Positions 1-8,187 are shown, counted from the stretch's first letter. The stretch: DNA of 32,134 bases from Flintibacter muris (GCF_943192995.1 NZ_CALPCP010000042.1:1-32134); one strand, 5' to 3'. Notes: generated by a model not told the origin, from the letters alone. Numbers and translations are program-made.

Positions 1-76
<76 letters not shown>

Positions 77-81
77 CAACC

Positions 82-120
82 AAGGACTCATGTAGCCAAT
101 AACTATATGAGTCCTTATTT
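82..120 (+). terminator. hairpin terminator after first tRNA-Ala
   Basis: A 14-bp stem (82-95 with 103-116) with one G-U pair and a 7-nt loop CCAATAA is followed by ATTTTA. It starts 6 bp after the tRNA. The equivalent hairpin after the second tRNA has compensating base changes in the same stem. Confidence 0.75.
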
Positions 121-313
121 TACGCAACTCTGGACGGGCGGACACCTGATCCACCAATTATTTCACTGGAATGTTTATGGAAATGGAAGGTACCCTTCCT
201 CTTTTCTAAATCTGAATATGTATTAAGGGCGTTGGCTTTTACAAAGTCAGCGCCCTTTTTCGGAGCCTAATAGGGCGCTATGATAAGTAATATAGGAATA
301 TAGAAAAATGGGG
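121..313. other. intergenic region without a gene
   Basis: No supportable coding sequence is seen. The block GGCGGACAcCTGATCCA near 138-155 recurs, slightly changed, after the second tRNA (about 8054-8071). A second terminator-like hairpin follows at 225-260. The 64-codon reading frame that crosses the tRNA here has no ribosome binding site and was rejected. Confidence 0.6.
225..260 (+). terminator. GC-rich hairpin with T tail
   Basis: AAGGGCGTTGGCTTT pairs, with G-U wobbles, with AAAGTCAGCGCCCTT and is followed by a run of T. An analogous hairpin stands after the second tRNA at 8141-8187. It would isolate the promoter at 314-342 from transcription coming from the tRNA side. Confidence 0.65.
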
Positions 314-342
314 TTGAAGTTTGTAAGAAATTGAAGTAAAAT
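314..342 (+). promoter_or_regulatory. sigma70-type promoter facing the invertible segment
   Basis: TTGAAG (314-319, four of six consensus bases) is followed after exactly 17 bp by TAAAAT (337-342, five of six). Transcription would start near 349, at the outer edge of the left inverted repeat, and run into the segment. Being outside the repeat, the promoter would stay fixed when the segment inverts. At present it would drive the glycosyltransferase and ATP-grasp genes. This is read by eye and not experimentally supported. Confidence 0.6.
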
Positions 343-347
343 ATAGG

Positions 348-376
348 CAGATAATACTAAATTATCTGGTGTTCAT
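348..376 (+). repeat. left inverted repeat, putative recombinase crossover site
   Basis: These 29 bp are the exact reverse complement of 6704-6732. The outer part is a core site: arm CAGATAAT (348-355), spacer ACTAA (356-360), arm ATTATCTG (361-368). An 8-bp extension GTGTTCAT (369-376) follows. Two inverted arms around an asymmetric 5-bp spacer are typical of tyrosine-recombinase substrates. Opposed spacers in the two copies predict inversion rather than excision. Confidence 0.85.
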
Positions 377-413
377 TGCAGTGACACTGCGGGAATGAGG
401 AGGAATAAGAGGG

Positions 414-1364
414 ATGGATTCAAAGATTGATATAATAGTTCCTACATATAATGTGGAACCTTATCTGGAACAGTGCTTAAAATCTATTGTAAACCAAAGT
501 CTGCCAGATATTCGAGTTATATGCGTCAATGATGGAAGTACTGATCGATCACTTGACATATTACAGCACTTTGCGCATACGGATTCCAGAATATCCATTA
601 TTAGTCAGAGCAATAAGGGATATGGAGCAGCAATAAACTGTGGGTTCAGTTGCGCGACAAGCCAATATATTGGAATCGTGGAACCGGACGATTTTATCGA
701 CCCGGTTTGCTTTGAAACACTTTATAATTTGGCTGTAAAAAGCGGCAATGCAGATATCGTCAAGTGCGCATATTATGAATACTACGATAACCCGGATGGA
801 ACACATCAGTTGAAATCTTCTGCCTCCTCACAACTTCCCTCCCATTTAGTTCCATTTAAGATAGAGGAATATCCAGATTTGCTTCTATACCATCCGTCGG
901 TATGGTCGGCTATTTATAAAAGAAAATTTCTTGAGGATCGGAAACTCCGATTTGTCGAGGCGCCAGGCGCAGCGTGGACGGACAACCCTTTCTTCATATC
1001 CTCTATGTGCTGTGCGGAGAAGCTCGTATGGAGCAACGAGTACCACTACTATTACCGAAAAACCAACCCGTCCGCATCCAGCAACTTAAAAGATTGCAGC
1101 ATCCCCTTGGATCGTGCACTTGATATGCTGCACACGATTGAACACGAACATATTATCCACCCGGCAGTTACCAGGGCCATCTATAAAAGATGTTTGAATT
1201 ACATCCAAATCGTTACAGAGCATCCTGCCTATATCCCTTCAATTCACAACAGATACATACGGCAAATTGTTTCACAGATTCCGTCCGAGAAAATCCAAAT
1301 CGACTTCTTTACGATACAAGAGCAGGCCATACATAAAATATTCAGTGTAGCATCAGAGAAATAG
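414..1364 (+). CDS. family 2 glycosyltransferase
   Basis: A 316-residue GT-A fold glycosyltransferase, expected to transfer a sugar from a nucleotide sugar to a surface glycan or other acceptor at the cytoplasmic side of the membrane. The N-terminus shows the family pattern DIIVPTYNVEPYLEQCLKSI, then VNDGSTDRS and SNKGYGAAIN. VEPDDFID near residues 94-101 provides the metal-binding acidic pair. No membrane segment is evident. The start is supported by GAGGAGGA about 9 bp upstream. A small palindrome (GCAGTG-A-CACTGC, 378-390) lies between the left inverted repeat and this gene and could be an operator. It is 9 bp upstream of the ATP-grasp gene, so the two probably form an operon read from the promoter at 314-342. 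The acceptor and sugar cannot be predicted. Confidence 0.88.
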   Translation: MDSKIDIIVPTYNVEPYLEQCLKSIVNQSLPDIRVICVNDGSTDRSLDILQHFAHTDSRISIISQSNKGYGAAINCGFSCATSQYIGIVEPDDFIDPVCFETLYNLAVKSGNADIVKCAYYEYYDNPDGTHQLKSSASSQLPSHLVPFKIEEYPDLLLYHPSVWSAIYKRKFLEDRKLRFVEAPGAAWTDNPFFISSMCCAEKLVWSNEYHYYYRKTNPSASSNLKDCSIPLDRALDMLHTIEHEHIIHPAVTRAIYKRCLNYIQIVTEHPAYIPSIHNRYIRQIVSQIPSEKIQIDFFTIQEQAIHKIFSVASEK

Positions 1365-1373
1365 AGGGATAGT

Positions 1374-2414
1374 ATGCGAATTTTAGTACTAACGTCAAGC
1401 TACTTGGCCCCCACATATAATGAAAAAATAATCAGTCAGGTAAGGTACATTAATTCATTTCCAGATATGTATGCGGAATTATGTAATGACTGTGCTCTTT
1501 ATGAAATTGAGCAAAAAATAATTTCGAAGGGGTACGATTGCGTATTTCCGGCGGTTGTTTTCGATTCTTCGCATCATGAAAAAGACCCTATTTTATTTAA
1601 TGCAACACTGTATCAAATTTTGCTGTACCACAAACAAGAATATATTGGAAGCGATTTATACACACAGCTGCTATTGAATGATAAGGCGCTAACAGGACAC
1701 CGTTCCGGTATGGGACTGCCTGCCGCTATTATTACACGAATACTATGGGAACATCGATGGCCATCCGCGTTGCGGTTGACAGAAGGGGTGCCTTATCCCG
1801 TTATAGTAAAACCAAATACACTCTCAGCGTCTGTCGGTATCACAAAAGAATCTGTGGCATATTCCGTAGACGGAGCAGCTGAAATAATTGACCGGGTATT
1901 CCGGCAATTTCCTACACTTACCGAAATTTTGCTGGAGCACTACCTTGAAACAGGAAAAGAATATACAGTATCCGTTACTGGAAACAGTCCTCATGTACTT
2001 ATCTGCCCTACTGCGCTGGAGCCTGTTGGCAACTCATTTGAAATATACTCATATGACAGCAAAAGGATGAACATTAACAAACGTCCCATAGCTTACAAAA
2101 AAGTCTCTGATCCCGCCTTAGCGCAGAGGCTTTCGGAATGTGGAAAAAAACTTGCTGAAGGGTTTGCGCTTAGAGATTACTCCAGATTTGATATTTTGGC
2201 GGATGAGAAGCAGAAGCTGTATTTGATTGACGCAAATACCATACCTGCTTTGGGCGCAAACTACATGTATCCTTATACGAGTACCGGAGAGGTACAAATA
2301 GAACAGCTTTTGGCTATACTTGTGGCCGTATTTTCCAAGCGAACCGGTATATCGCTTCCTCATTTTTTTCTGGAAGCCCTTCCATCCTCAATTATGAAAC
2401 CGTTGGGCTTTTGA
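1374..2414 (+). CDS. ATP-grasp ligase, D-Ala-D-Ala ligase-like
   Basis: A 346-residue ATP-grasp protein. ATP-grasp enzymes ligate a carboxylate to an amine or similar nucleophile through an acylphosphate. Visible signatures are YPVIVKPNTLSASVGI (nucleotide-binding loop, about residues 141-156), LLEHYLETGKEYTVSV, and SRFDILADEKQKLYLIDANT with the metal-binding acidic and Asn residues, which fit the D-Ala-D-Ala ligase branch. The central region around ALTGHRSGMGLPAA is atypical of housekeeping Ddl, so a specialised ligase for a surface or peptide product is more likely. The gene follows the glycosyltransferase closely. Its stop codon is one base from the stop of the convergent SIR2-STAND gene. 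The substrate is unknown. Confidence 0.82.
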   Translation: MRILVLTSSYLAPTYNEKIISQVRYINSFPDMYAELCNDCALYEIEQKIISKGYDCVFPAVVFDSSHHEKDPILFNATLYQILLYHKQEYIGSDLYTQLLLNDKALTGHRSGMGLPAAIITRILWEHRWPSALRLTEGVPYPVIVKPNTLSASVGITKESVAYSVDGAAEIIDRVFRQFPTLTEILLEHYLETGKEYTVSVTGNSPHVLICPTALEPVGNSFEIYSYDSKRMNINKRPIAYKKVSDPALAQRLSECGKKLAEGFALRDYSRFDILADEKQKLYLIDANTIPALGANYMYPYTSTGEVQIEQLLAILVAVFSKRTGISLPHFFLEALPSSIMKPLGF

Positions 2415-2415
2415 T

Positions 2416-5400
2416 TCAGCACTCGGACATTGCGGTCTGTATCCGTTCATATTTGGCTAGAGAGTCTTGGAGATATCTGTGATTATGATTGTTCAGCTTC
2501 TTATAGTATTGGATGGCATAGTCACCGTAGTAGAGGCCCTTGTCTAACACTTCTTTCGTGACGAATATATGTTCATTGACAATATCACAGATCATTCCTG
2601 TAATCTGATTGCAACAGTCTGCGGCCCGAAACGGGATGTTATAATCGACCGCAATAGAAAATCCACGTTCCAAATGCTCAAGCGCTTTTGAAAAGTTCCG
2701 CTCAAGCACCAGGACCCTGGCCCACATCCGATGACATTGAATCCGCTCCACAGGTACAGAATACCTGGGCAGCAATTGATCCATTTTTCCGACCCATTCC
2801 GCAGCCTGTTTGATAGTTCCAAGATCGAGATAGTATGCAATACAAGCCAATTCCACATGTTCTGCGTAGATTTCCAAACGCAACTTAACATTATCATAGT
2901 GTTCAGCATATTCACAGACCATGTTGAAATTATCCAGCGCACTTTGATAATGCTGAAGATTTATTTCAGTACATTTTTGACCGGAAAACAAGGCGTTTTG
3001 CACTTTGTTCTTGTAAATAATTCCGGTATTCATTAACAGACGGTAATAGTATTCAGGATTTGTAATTGTATTGGCATCAAATGAGTCATATAACGCTAAG
3101 GCGTCGTCAAACCGTGTCATCTCCCGATACATGGCCCCTAAATGCAGCGCGGACAAACAGGCGAGATCGTACATAGAATGACTCGATTGGCGTTGACAAC
3201 AAGCTTCCATCAATGTGATTGCCTCATTGAGTTGTCCCTGGTTTTGTAGTAAAAGCGCTTCAAGAGTATGCAAATCATCAGTCAAGCTATCCGGAATACT
3301 ATTTGTAGTGTAGGCATCCGCCTGTTTACATAAAGTAAGCGCAGACGAAAAGGCTAGTTTATCATCTGTCCCCGGAAAGAGAAAACGCTGCTTTGCCTTC
3401 AAATAGTATGCCAAGACCTTGAGTGAGAGATTTTCATTTGCGTTGCTCCGATTTAAAACTTCTTCCATTGCGTCTACCACACCGACGCAGATTTCTGTCA
3501 TGTCATCTAATCCGTGGCGAATTTGAAGCATGATAGTCTGTAAGAACTCGGCAAATTCGCCTTTGAGTACATACTGCTCAAGGTCTTTCAAAAATGATAC
3601 TGCATCCTGTGTGTGGTTTTCCATAATTTGTAGAATTGTATCGATCCACAATAAGAGCAACTGATGATTGCCGTTTCGATTTACGGTGACTAGAGTTGTC
3701 GTAAAGGTAAGCCGGTCTGCATGAAAAATATTGGCAATAACTACACTCAGGCCACGTCTGACAATTGGGCTGTCTATTTTTCCCGCAGCCAAGCTTTGAT
3801 CAATACCAGCAAGCTGTGTTCTGTAATGCTCCAGGACATATTGGCTAAAAAAGTGCTCTTCCAAACGATCATGAGAAAACTGTATTAAATTGGGGTTATC
3901 CGCGCTCTTATGAAATACTTTGTGCGCAGTCAGCCATTCAAATGCGGCCAGTACCATTGGGTATCGGGTAGATAGGTCAGCGGATAATCTGTGTGTAAAT
4001 GGTCCCGCGTCCGATTCCTCGAAGTACCTGTAATAAATAGTCTTAAACACCACTGTTTGCAACAATTCTTCGGTTAAGGCATCTTTAGCTGCCGCCTGAA
4101 TCAGCATATGAAACCAAGCATCATAAATGTCCGGATAGCCCAGATCGTTTTCAGGTTTGACTCCGTTGCTGCACACATCACAAATAATTTTAAGGTTAAT
4201 TGGCAAATAAATGAGTTCTCCAAAGTTATGGGTGAGACTGCCAATATGAATTCCGTTTTCTTCCAGATGATACAGCTCAGTAAACCGGATAACCTCATTG
4301 TCACTTAGAGGTGCGAGCTGAAGTACGGTTTGCGGTTCCGTCCCCGTATCCGGAACATAAAAGGAATTGGTTGAGGGCTCTAAACCACTGCTTTTTTTCA
4401 ACTGCGAATAAAAATCACTGCGGCATGAAATAACAAGTTTTATTCTAGAGATGTTCTCTTTAACCAGCTTATCGCAGAAGCCCAGTAATTCCCTGTAGAA
4501 TTTTAAACATTCGGAAAAGGTACCACGCAGCTCGTTAATTGCGTCAAAAACAAGAAGAAGCATCTGCTGACGCTGTTCCAGCATCATTTCTGTAAAGTGT
4601 AGTTGACCAATTTTTTCTGTAATGTTGATGTCCAAGCCATTTATATCCCGTCCGCAAACAGGATAAATTAAATACTCTGATGGATCCAACCGGGAAAGCC
4701 ACAGCTGGAGAGAAGTGGTTTTTCCGGCGCCACTGTTTCCGATGATAAACAGTCCACTGTTTGGTGTGTTCAAAAACTCAAAGAAGAATTGGAGATGCCG
4801 CAAGACAACAACCTGTTCCGGAATGAAATCTCGAAAAAATTTGTCAGAACTTTCCTGTGCCTGGGACAGCAAGGCTTCCCAAATACTTCTTTTGGGAATT
4901 ACCTGGGTCTTTTCCACAGGAAAAGAGACCCGGAGCATATCATGGTACAGTATATACTCGGTGCCAATTTCAGACTGCAAAAAGAAATTTTTCAGCAGGG
5001 TGTGATAAATATTTGTATACGCGTCTAAAGGCATTTTCAGCATCTCTAACCGAATTAGGCCGCTATTACTGCTAATACCGTACAAATATTTTTCCAAAAT
5101 CCTTTTATTTTGAAGCGGAACTAACGTTTCACCCGTGTCTGCACTAGTAGGCATAAATAACAGAATCAGGAGAATTGCCGAAAGCAGATGGTATATGTCA
5201 TCCAAATCAATATTCCTTAATACTGTTTGAAGATTGCCATCTCTGTCAAAATAAAACCGGATAGGATCATCAAACACCAGTTTTTCACTGCCGTTGTCGA
5301 ACCCGGCTTCGCTTAATATTACCGCAGCAGACCAAAATTCTTTTCCTACTGTGGTGCTGTACTTTTTTGCTTCATATTTTATCCGTATAGCTTCAATGAG

Positions 5401-6561
5401 TTCTTTTGCCTGGTACGGGTATCCCTGACATATGATTCGGACTGAGCATGCAAACGAAAACAAAAGCGCATCAATTTCATTACTAACGGAAAGCGTCAAC
5501 TCTTTTGGCAGCATGCTCCCTTGCATAATTTTTTGTACTTCCAGCAAAAGGCTTTTCCAATCTGTCGCAAAATAAGGTTGAGTAATACGCCACGGTGAAT
5601 TTTGTATTTCTAATTCCAGGAGCTCATGTAAGTGTTCAAAAATATGTAAAAATCGTCTATTCAGCTGAAAGTGTTCAAAAATAATATTATTTTTCCATAT
5701 TTCGTAGAATTGCCCGGTGCGTGGAGCAAGATCCTGGTCTTTTAACGCAATTAATTCCTCCTTGAGCGCCTGAAATAACTCATCAAATTTTCCGAGCTCA
5801 TCGCCATATAAGAAATTTTTGTCTGAATTTCGACTCGCTAGCCAAGTATAGATTTGACCTGTTTCGTAAGTATTCAACCGGTCTGGTATTACCGGGTCAG
5901 CCCAATATGCATTGTACTCTCCGGATGCGTCCAAAGAATTCAACAGTCCAATATCTTGCCCACGATAGCCGACAACCAAAATTGTGGCTGCGGACAAATC
6001 ATGTATTTCCTGGCTCAATTTCTCTGGAAGCTTAGATAATTCGTTGGGAGCAAATCGAAGATCACCTAATCGCAGGTCACCATGAGCCTTAATTAGGGTA
6101 AACGTAGGGTAAGTTCCAACGACTTCCTCATGACTCCCTACGATCAGCCGGTAAGACAGACCGTTTAATGCAGTATCAATCATGAGGTCAAAGTTCGTTG
6201 TCACAATATCATTCACGTAAGAATTTTCAATCAGCCACCGCAAAATCTGATATCCCACGGACGGAGTCATGTCGGAAAAGGATTCCTCCAACAGACGAGT
6301 CCTGTTTCGGTTCCCTTGACCCTCCCAAACATCATTGACAAAACGTTTGTATAGGTCAACCCAATTATCTGGTGCGCTCCCGTTGGCAGAAAATTTGCCG
6401 ACTAATGATTTAATAATCCCGTATGTAGTTACATCTTTTTTTGAAGAAGTTAAAGAGCAACCTGCACCAATCATTACTGTAATCCTGGAGGAGCTGGTTG
6501 AATTGTCTCTCAAGCTTTGCACCAAGCGTCTAAAGCATGGATCTAATCGGCTTTTGGACAT
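2416..6561 (-). CDS. SIR2-STAND NTPase-TPR protein, Avs-like defence protein
   Basis: A protein of about 1381 residues with three parts. The N-terminus is a SIR2-like domain: GAGCS (about 32-36), TTNFD (about 121-125) and KAHGDL (about 158-163) are the NAD-binding and catalytic Asn/His motifs. The middle is a STAND-type P-loop NTPase with Walker A GNSGAGKTT (about 605-615), Walker B LLLVFDAINEL (about 660-672) and a sensor-like ISCRSDF. The last 300 or so residues look like TPR helices. In known families of this architecture the repeats sense a phage component, the NTPase oligomerises and SIR2 consumes NAD+, stopping growth. That activity is inferred here. I chose the start at 6561 because AGAGGAAG lies 7 bp upstream. 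The in-frame ATG at 6582 has no such site. No convincing promoter of its own is seen in 6562-6703. Confidence 0.85.
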   Translation of the reverse strand: MSKSRLDPCFRRLVQSLRDNSTSSSRITVMIGAGCSLTSSKKDVTTYGIIKSLVGKFSANGSAPDNWVDLYKRFVNDVWEGQGNRNRTRLLEESFSDMTPSVGYQILRWLIENSYVNDIVTTNFDLMIDTALNGLSYRLIVGSHEEVVGTYPTFTLIKAHGDLRLGDLRFAPNELSKLPEKLSQEIHDLSAATILVVGYRGQDIGLLNSLDASGEYNAYWADPVIPDRLNTYETGQIYTWLASRNSDKNFLYGDELGKFDELFQALKEELIALKDQDLAPRTGQFYEIWKNNIIFEHFQLNRRFLHIFEHLHELLELEIQNSPWRITQPYFATDWKSLLLEVQKIMQGSMLPKELTLSVSNEIDALLFSFACSVRIICQGYPYQAKELIEAIRIKYEAKKYSTTVGKEFWSAAVILSEAGFDNGSEKLVFDDPIRFYFDRDGNLQTVLRNIDLDDIYHLLSAILLILLFMPTSADTGETLVPLQNKRILEKYLYGISSNSGLIRLEMLKMPLDAYTNIYHTLLKNFFLQSEIGTEYILYHDMLRVSFPVEKTQVIPKRSIWEALLSQAQESSDKFFRDFIPEQVVVLRHLQFFFEFLNTPNSGLFIIGNSGAGKTTSLQLWLSRLDPSEYLIYPVCGRDINGLDINITEKIGQLHFTEMMLEQRQQMLLLVFDAINELRGTFSECLKFYRELLGFCDKLVKENISRIKLVISCRSDFYSQLKKSSGLEPSTNSFYVPDTGTEPQTVLQLAPLSDNEVIRFTELYHLEENGIHIGSLTHNFGELIYLPINLKIICDVCSNGVKPENDLGYPDIYDAWFHMLIQAAAKDALTEELLQTVVFKTIYYRYFEESDAGPFTHRLSADLSTRYPMVLAAFEWLTAHKVFHKSADNPNLIQFSHDRLEEHFFSQYVLEHYRTQLAGIDQSLAAGKIDSPIVRRGLSVVIANIFHADRLTFTTTLVTVNRNGNHQLLLLWIDTILQIMENHTQDAVSFLKDLEQYVLKGEFAEFLQTIMLQIRHGLDDMTEICVGVVDAMEEVLNRSNANENLSLKVLAYYLKAKQRFLFPGTDDKLAFSSALTLCKQADAYTTNSIPDSLTDDLHTLEALLLQNQGQLNEAITLMEACCQRQSSHSMYDLACLSALHLGAMYREMTRFDDALALYDSFDANTITNPEYYYRLLMNTGIIYKNKVQNALFSGQKCTEINLQHYQSALDNFNMVCEYAEHYDNVKLRLEIYAEHVELACIAYYLDLGTIKQAAEWVGKMDQLLPRYSVPVERIQCHRMWARVLVLERNFSKALEHLERGFSIAVDYNIPFRAADCCNQITGMICDIVNEHIFVTKEVLDKGLYYGDYAIQYYKKLNNHNHRYLQDSLAKYERIQTAMSEC

Positions 6562-6703
6562 CGTGTCACTTCCTCTCGGCATTGGCTTTGATCGTTCTAA
6601 AATTCAATCATCTTCATTTAAACTGAGCAATGTTTTTCTTTGAACTCAGCTCTATTTTATCACCTGTGAAGATTGCAGTTGCGTCAGACAATTTTGTTTT
6701 ATC

Positions 6704-6732
6704 ATGAACACCAGATAATTTAGTATTATCTG
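6704..6732 (-). repeat. right inverted repeat, putative recombinase crossover site
   Basis: Perfect reverse complement of 348-376: extension ATGAACAC (6704-6711), arm CAGATAAT (6712-6719), spacer TTAGT (6720-6724), arm ATTATCTG (6725-6732). The two bases at its outer end are shared with the following long hairpin. Confidence 0.85.
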
Positions 6733-6780
6733 TTGAACACGGAAAGGCCACCAGAATAGGTGGCCTTTCCGTGTTCAACA
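6731..6780. terminator. perfect 22-bp stem-loop between right repeat and recombinase stop
   Basis: Bases 6731-6752 pair without mismatch with 6759-6780 around a 6-nt loop AGAATA. The stem overlaps the last codons of the recombinase gene. There is no strong T tail on either strand, so it may act as a bidirectional terminator, an insulator or a protein site. Its ends repeat the TGAACAC heptamer found in the inverted repeats (6735-6740 and 6771-6776 in part). Confidence 0.6.
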
Positions 6781-7686
6781 AAGCGAGAATGTCATTTTTC
6801 CTCTGGGATGTTTTTCCGCTAACAGGAGAGTCTGCTGCCGAGCGGATACATGAGTATAAATTTGCGTGGTAGAAATAGAACTATGGCCAAGCAGAGACTG
6901 AATGTACCGTATATCCATTCCAGCCTCCAGCAAAGATGTAGCAAATGTATGGCGGAACATGTGGGGTGTTATATGGTTTTCTACTCCAATTTGCTTCAAA
7001 TATTTATGAATAATCCTCCGGACTGACTGTGGAGAAAGCGGACATCCTCTTCGGTTAATCAATATGGCACCCTGATCATCAATTTCCTCGGAAAATTCTC
7101 TATAATAAACTTTGAGAAGTTGGAGAAGTTCTTTTGTCGTAATTTGAATGATGCGTTCTTTTCTACCCTTTCCATTAATTAAAAGGCGAAGCTCGTTGTC
7201 GCTCAATTGGAAGGTATCTTTTGACAACGCGCACAACTCCGAAACACGAAGGCCAGTGCTGAATAGAAGCTCCAGAACCACGATGTCCCGCAACGTTTCT
7301 CGACAACCTGGCATGTAGGAATCATAGGCGCTTTGCAGAAGATTTTGTACAACCTGATCTGGGATAATGCGAGGGAGTTGCTTCGGCGATCGGATTCGAA
7401 TATGAAGTTTTTCAAAAGGATTTTCTTTCAGTTTGCCACACAGCTCCATCTCATAATAGAAAGCGCGCACACTTGCAAGTTTGCGTTTTACAGAGCGAGG
7501 AGCAAAGGTCTGATTGATGTGCTTAATGTACTGACTTAACACTTCTTTATCTGGCCAAACATCTCCTGTAAACTCCAGAAACTGCCGCAGGTCAATGCGA
7601 TACGCTTTTATCGTATCTGGGGACAACTGTTTTTCATACTTACCAACCTCAAGATAATCAGCGATTAGGGATGATAATGTCTGCAT
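6775..7686 (-). CDS. tyrosine recombinase (XerC/D-type), putative invertase
   Basis: A 303-residue site-specific tyrosine recombinase. It has an N-terminal SAM-like core-binding domain (about 1-90) and a C-terminal catalytic domain with all expected residues: Arg147 (STGLRVSEL), Lys173 (NGKGRKER), His242 and Arg245 (HMFRHTF), His268 (LLGHSS) and nucleophile Tyr277 (IYTHV). Such enzymes cut at two inverted arms separated by a short spacer and go through a Holliday junction. The start has GGAGG 7-8 bp upstream. The gene lies 43 bp outside the right inverted repeat, which makes that repeat pair its likely substrate. It could instead be an integrase for the low-GC region. No excisionase is seen beside it. 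Confidence 0.9.
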   Translation of the reverse strand: MQTLSSLIADYLEVGKYEKQLSPDTIKAYRIDLRQFLEFTGDVWPDKEVLSQYIKHINQTFAPRSVKRKLASVRAFYYEMELCGKLKENPFEKLHIRIRSPKQLPRIIPDQVVQNLLQSAYDSYMPGCRETLRDIVVLELLFSTGLRVSELCALSKDTFQLSDNELRLLINGKGRKERIIQITTKELLQLLKVYYREFSEEIDDQGAILINRRGCPLSPQSVRRIIHKYLKQIGVENHITPHMFRHTFATSLLEAGMDIRYIQSLLGHSSISTTQIYTHVSARQQTLLLAEKHPRGKMTFSLC

Positions 7687-7786
7687 AATGAAGCCTCCAT
7701 TTAGTAAAAATATCTCTTCATTATGACAATTTCTCGTCCTGTTTGTCTATAAGGGAAGATTAGACTCTAAATTTTCCACATTAAAA

Positions 7787-7851
7787 ATTTCGTCGCCTTC
7801 ATCGCACGAAGTGCGATGAAGGCGATTAGGTTGACGAAATGATCAACCTAA
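7787..7851. repeat. cluster of nested palindromes
   Basis: A 15-bp perfect stem (7793-7807 with 7811-7825, loop GAA) is followed directly by a 9-bp perfect stem (7826-7834 with 7843-7851). In addition ATTTCGTC (7787-7794) can pair with GACGAAAT (7833-7840), an alternative structure excluding the other two. There is no T tail. It sits between the recombinase 5' end and the second tRNA. Possible roles are recombinase accessory site, att site, origin or regulatory RNA; none can be chosen from sequence. The rest of 7687-7926 shows no gene. Confidence 0.6.
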
Positions 7852-7926
7852 CCGATATCGCACAAATTACCACGCTTTTTTGAGAAAACAAGCCTAAAAT
7901 CACCTTATTACACCAAAATTATATGT

Positions 7927-8002
7927 GGGGGTATAGCTCAGCTGGGAGAGCGCCTGAATGGCATTCAGGAGGTCAGCGGTTCGATCCCGCTTATCTCCAC
8001 CA
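7927..8002 (+). tRNA. tRNA-Ala (anticodon GGC), second copy
   Basis: A complete cloverleaf with encoded CCA and the G3:U70 alanine identity pair. It differs from the copy at 1-76 only by a compensated pair in the anticodon stem: CCTGA/TCAGG here against CTTGA/TCAAG there. The base composition changes near here, from AT-rich on the left to GC-rich on the right. Confidence 0.95.
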
Positions 8003-8007
8003 CAACC

Positions 8008-8049
8008 AAGAACTCATATAGCCAACAACTATATGAGTTCTTACTTTAT
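8008..8049 (+). terminator. hairpin terminator after second tRNA-Ala
   Basis: A perfect 14-bp stem (8008-8021 with 8029-8042) with loop CCAACAA is followed by ACTTTATA. It corresponds to 82-116, with compensating stem changes. Confidence 0.75.
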
Positions 8050-8140
8050 AGAAACTGGGGCGGACATCTGATCCAAACTATCTTATTAAAAGCAGAATCA
8101 GGCAGATACTTTCCCCCGTCTCAAAACTAATATCGTTATC

Positions 8141-8187
8141 AGGGTCTTGGTTTAATGATTTTATATCAAAAAACCAGGGCCCTTTTT
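8141..8187 (+). terminator. terminator or attenuator upstream of first ICE gene
   Basis: AGGGTCTTGGTTT (8141-8153) pairs with AAACCAGGGCCCT (8171-8183) with G-U wobbles and is followed by TTTTT. The next start codon is only 34 bp away. That space is taken by an AT-rich stretch and the ribosome binding site. Confidence 0.65.

Larger units (their letters stand above)
348..6732. mobile_element. putative invertible DNA segment (phase-variation switch)
   Basis: The segment is bounded by the perfect 29-bp inverted repeat and lies next to a tyrosine recombinase gene. It contains a plus-strand pair (glycosyltransferase, ATP-grasp) and a minus-strand SIR2-STAND gene that meet tail to tail with one base between their stop codons. 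The first gene on each side starts 37 bp (left) or 142 bp (right) from its repeat, so inversion would swap which gene faces the outside promoter at 314-342. No terminator separates the convergent genes, so transcription of one would run antisense through the other. Inversion is inferred from architecture. An alternative is that the repeats are ends of an unrelated insertion. Confidence 0.65.

Noticed and set aside
185..205. T-box-like riboswitch suggested by GGAAGGTACCCTTCC near a tRNA
   Set aside because: The T-box core sequence and specifier stem are not visible and no aminoacyl-tRNA or amino acid gene follows.
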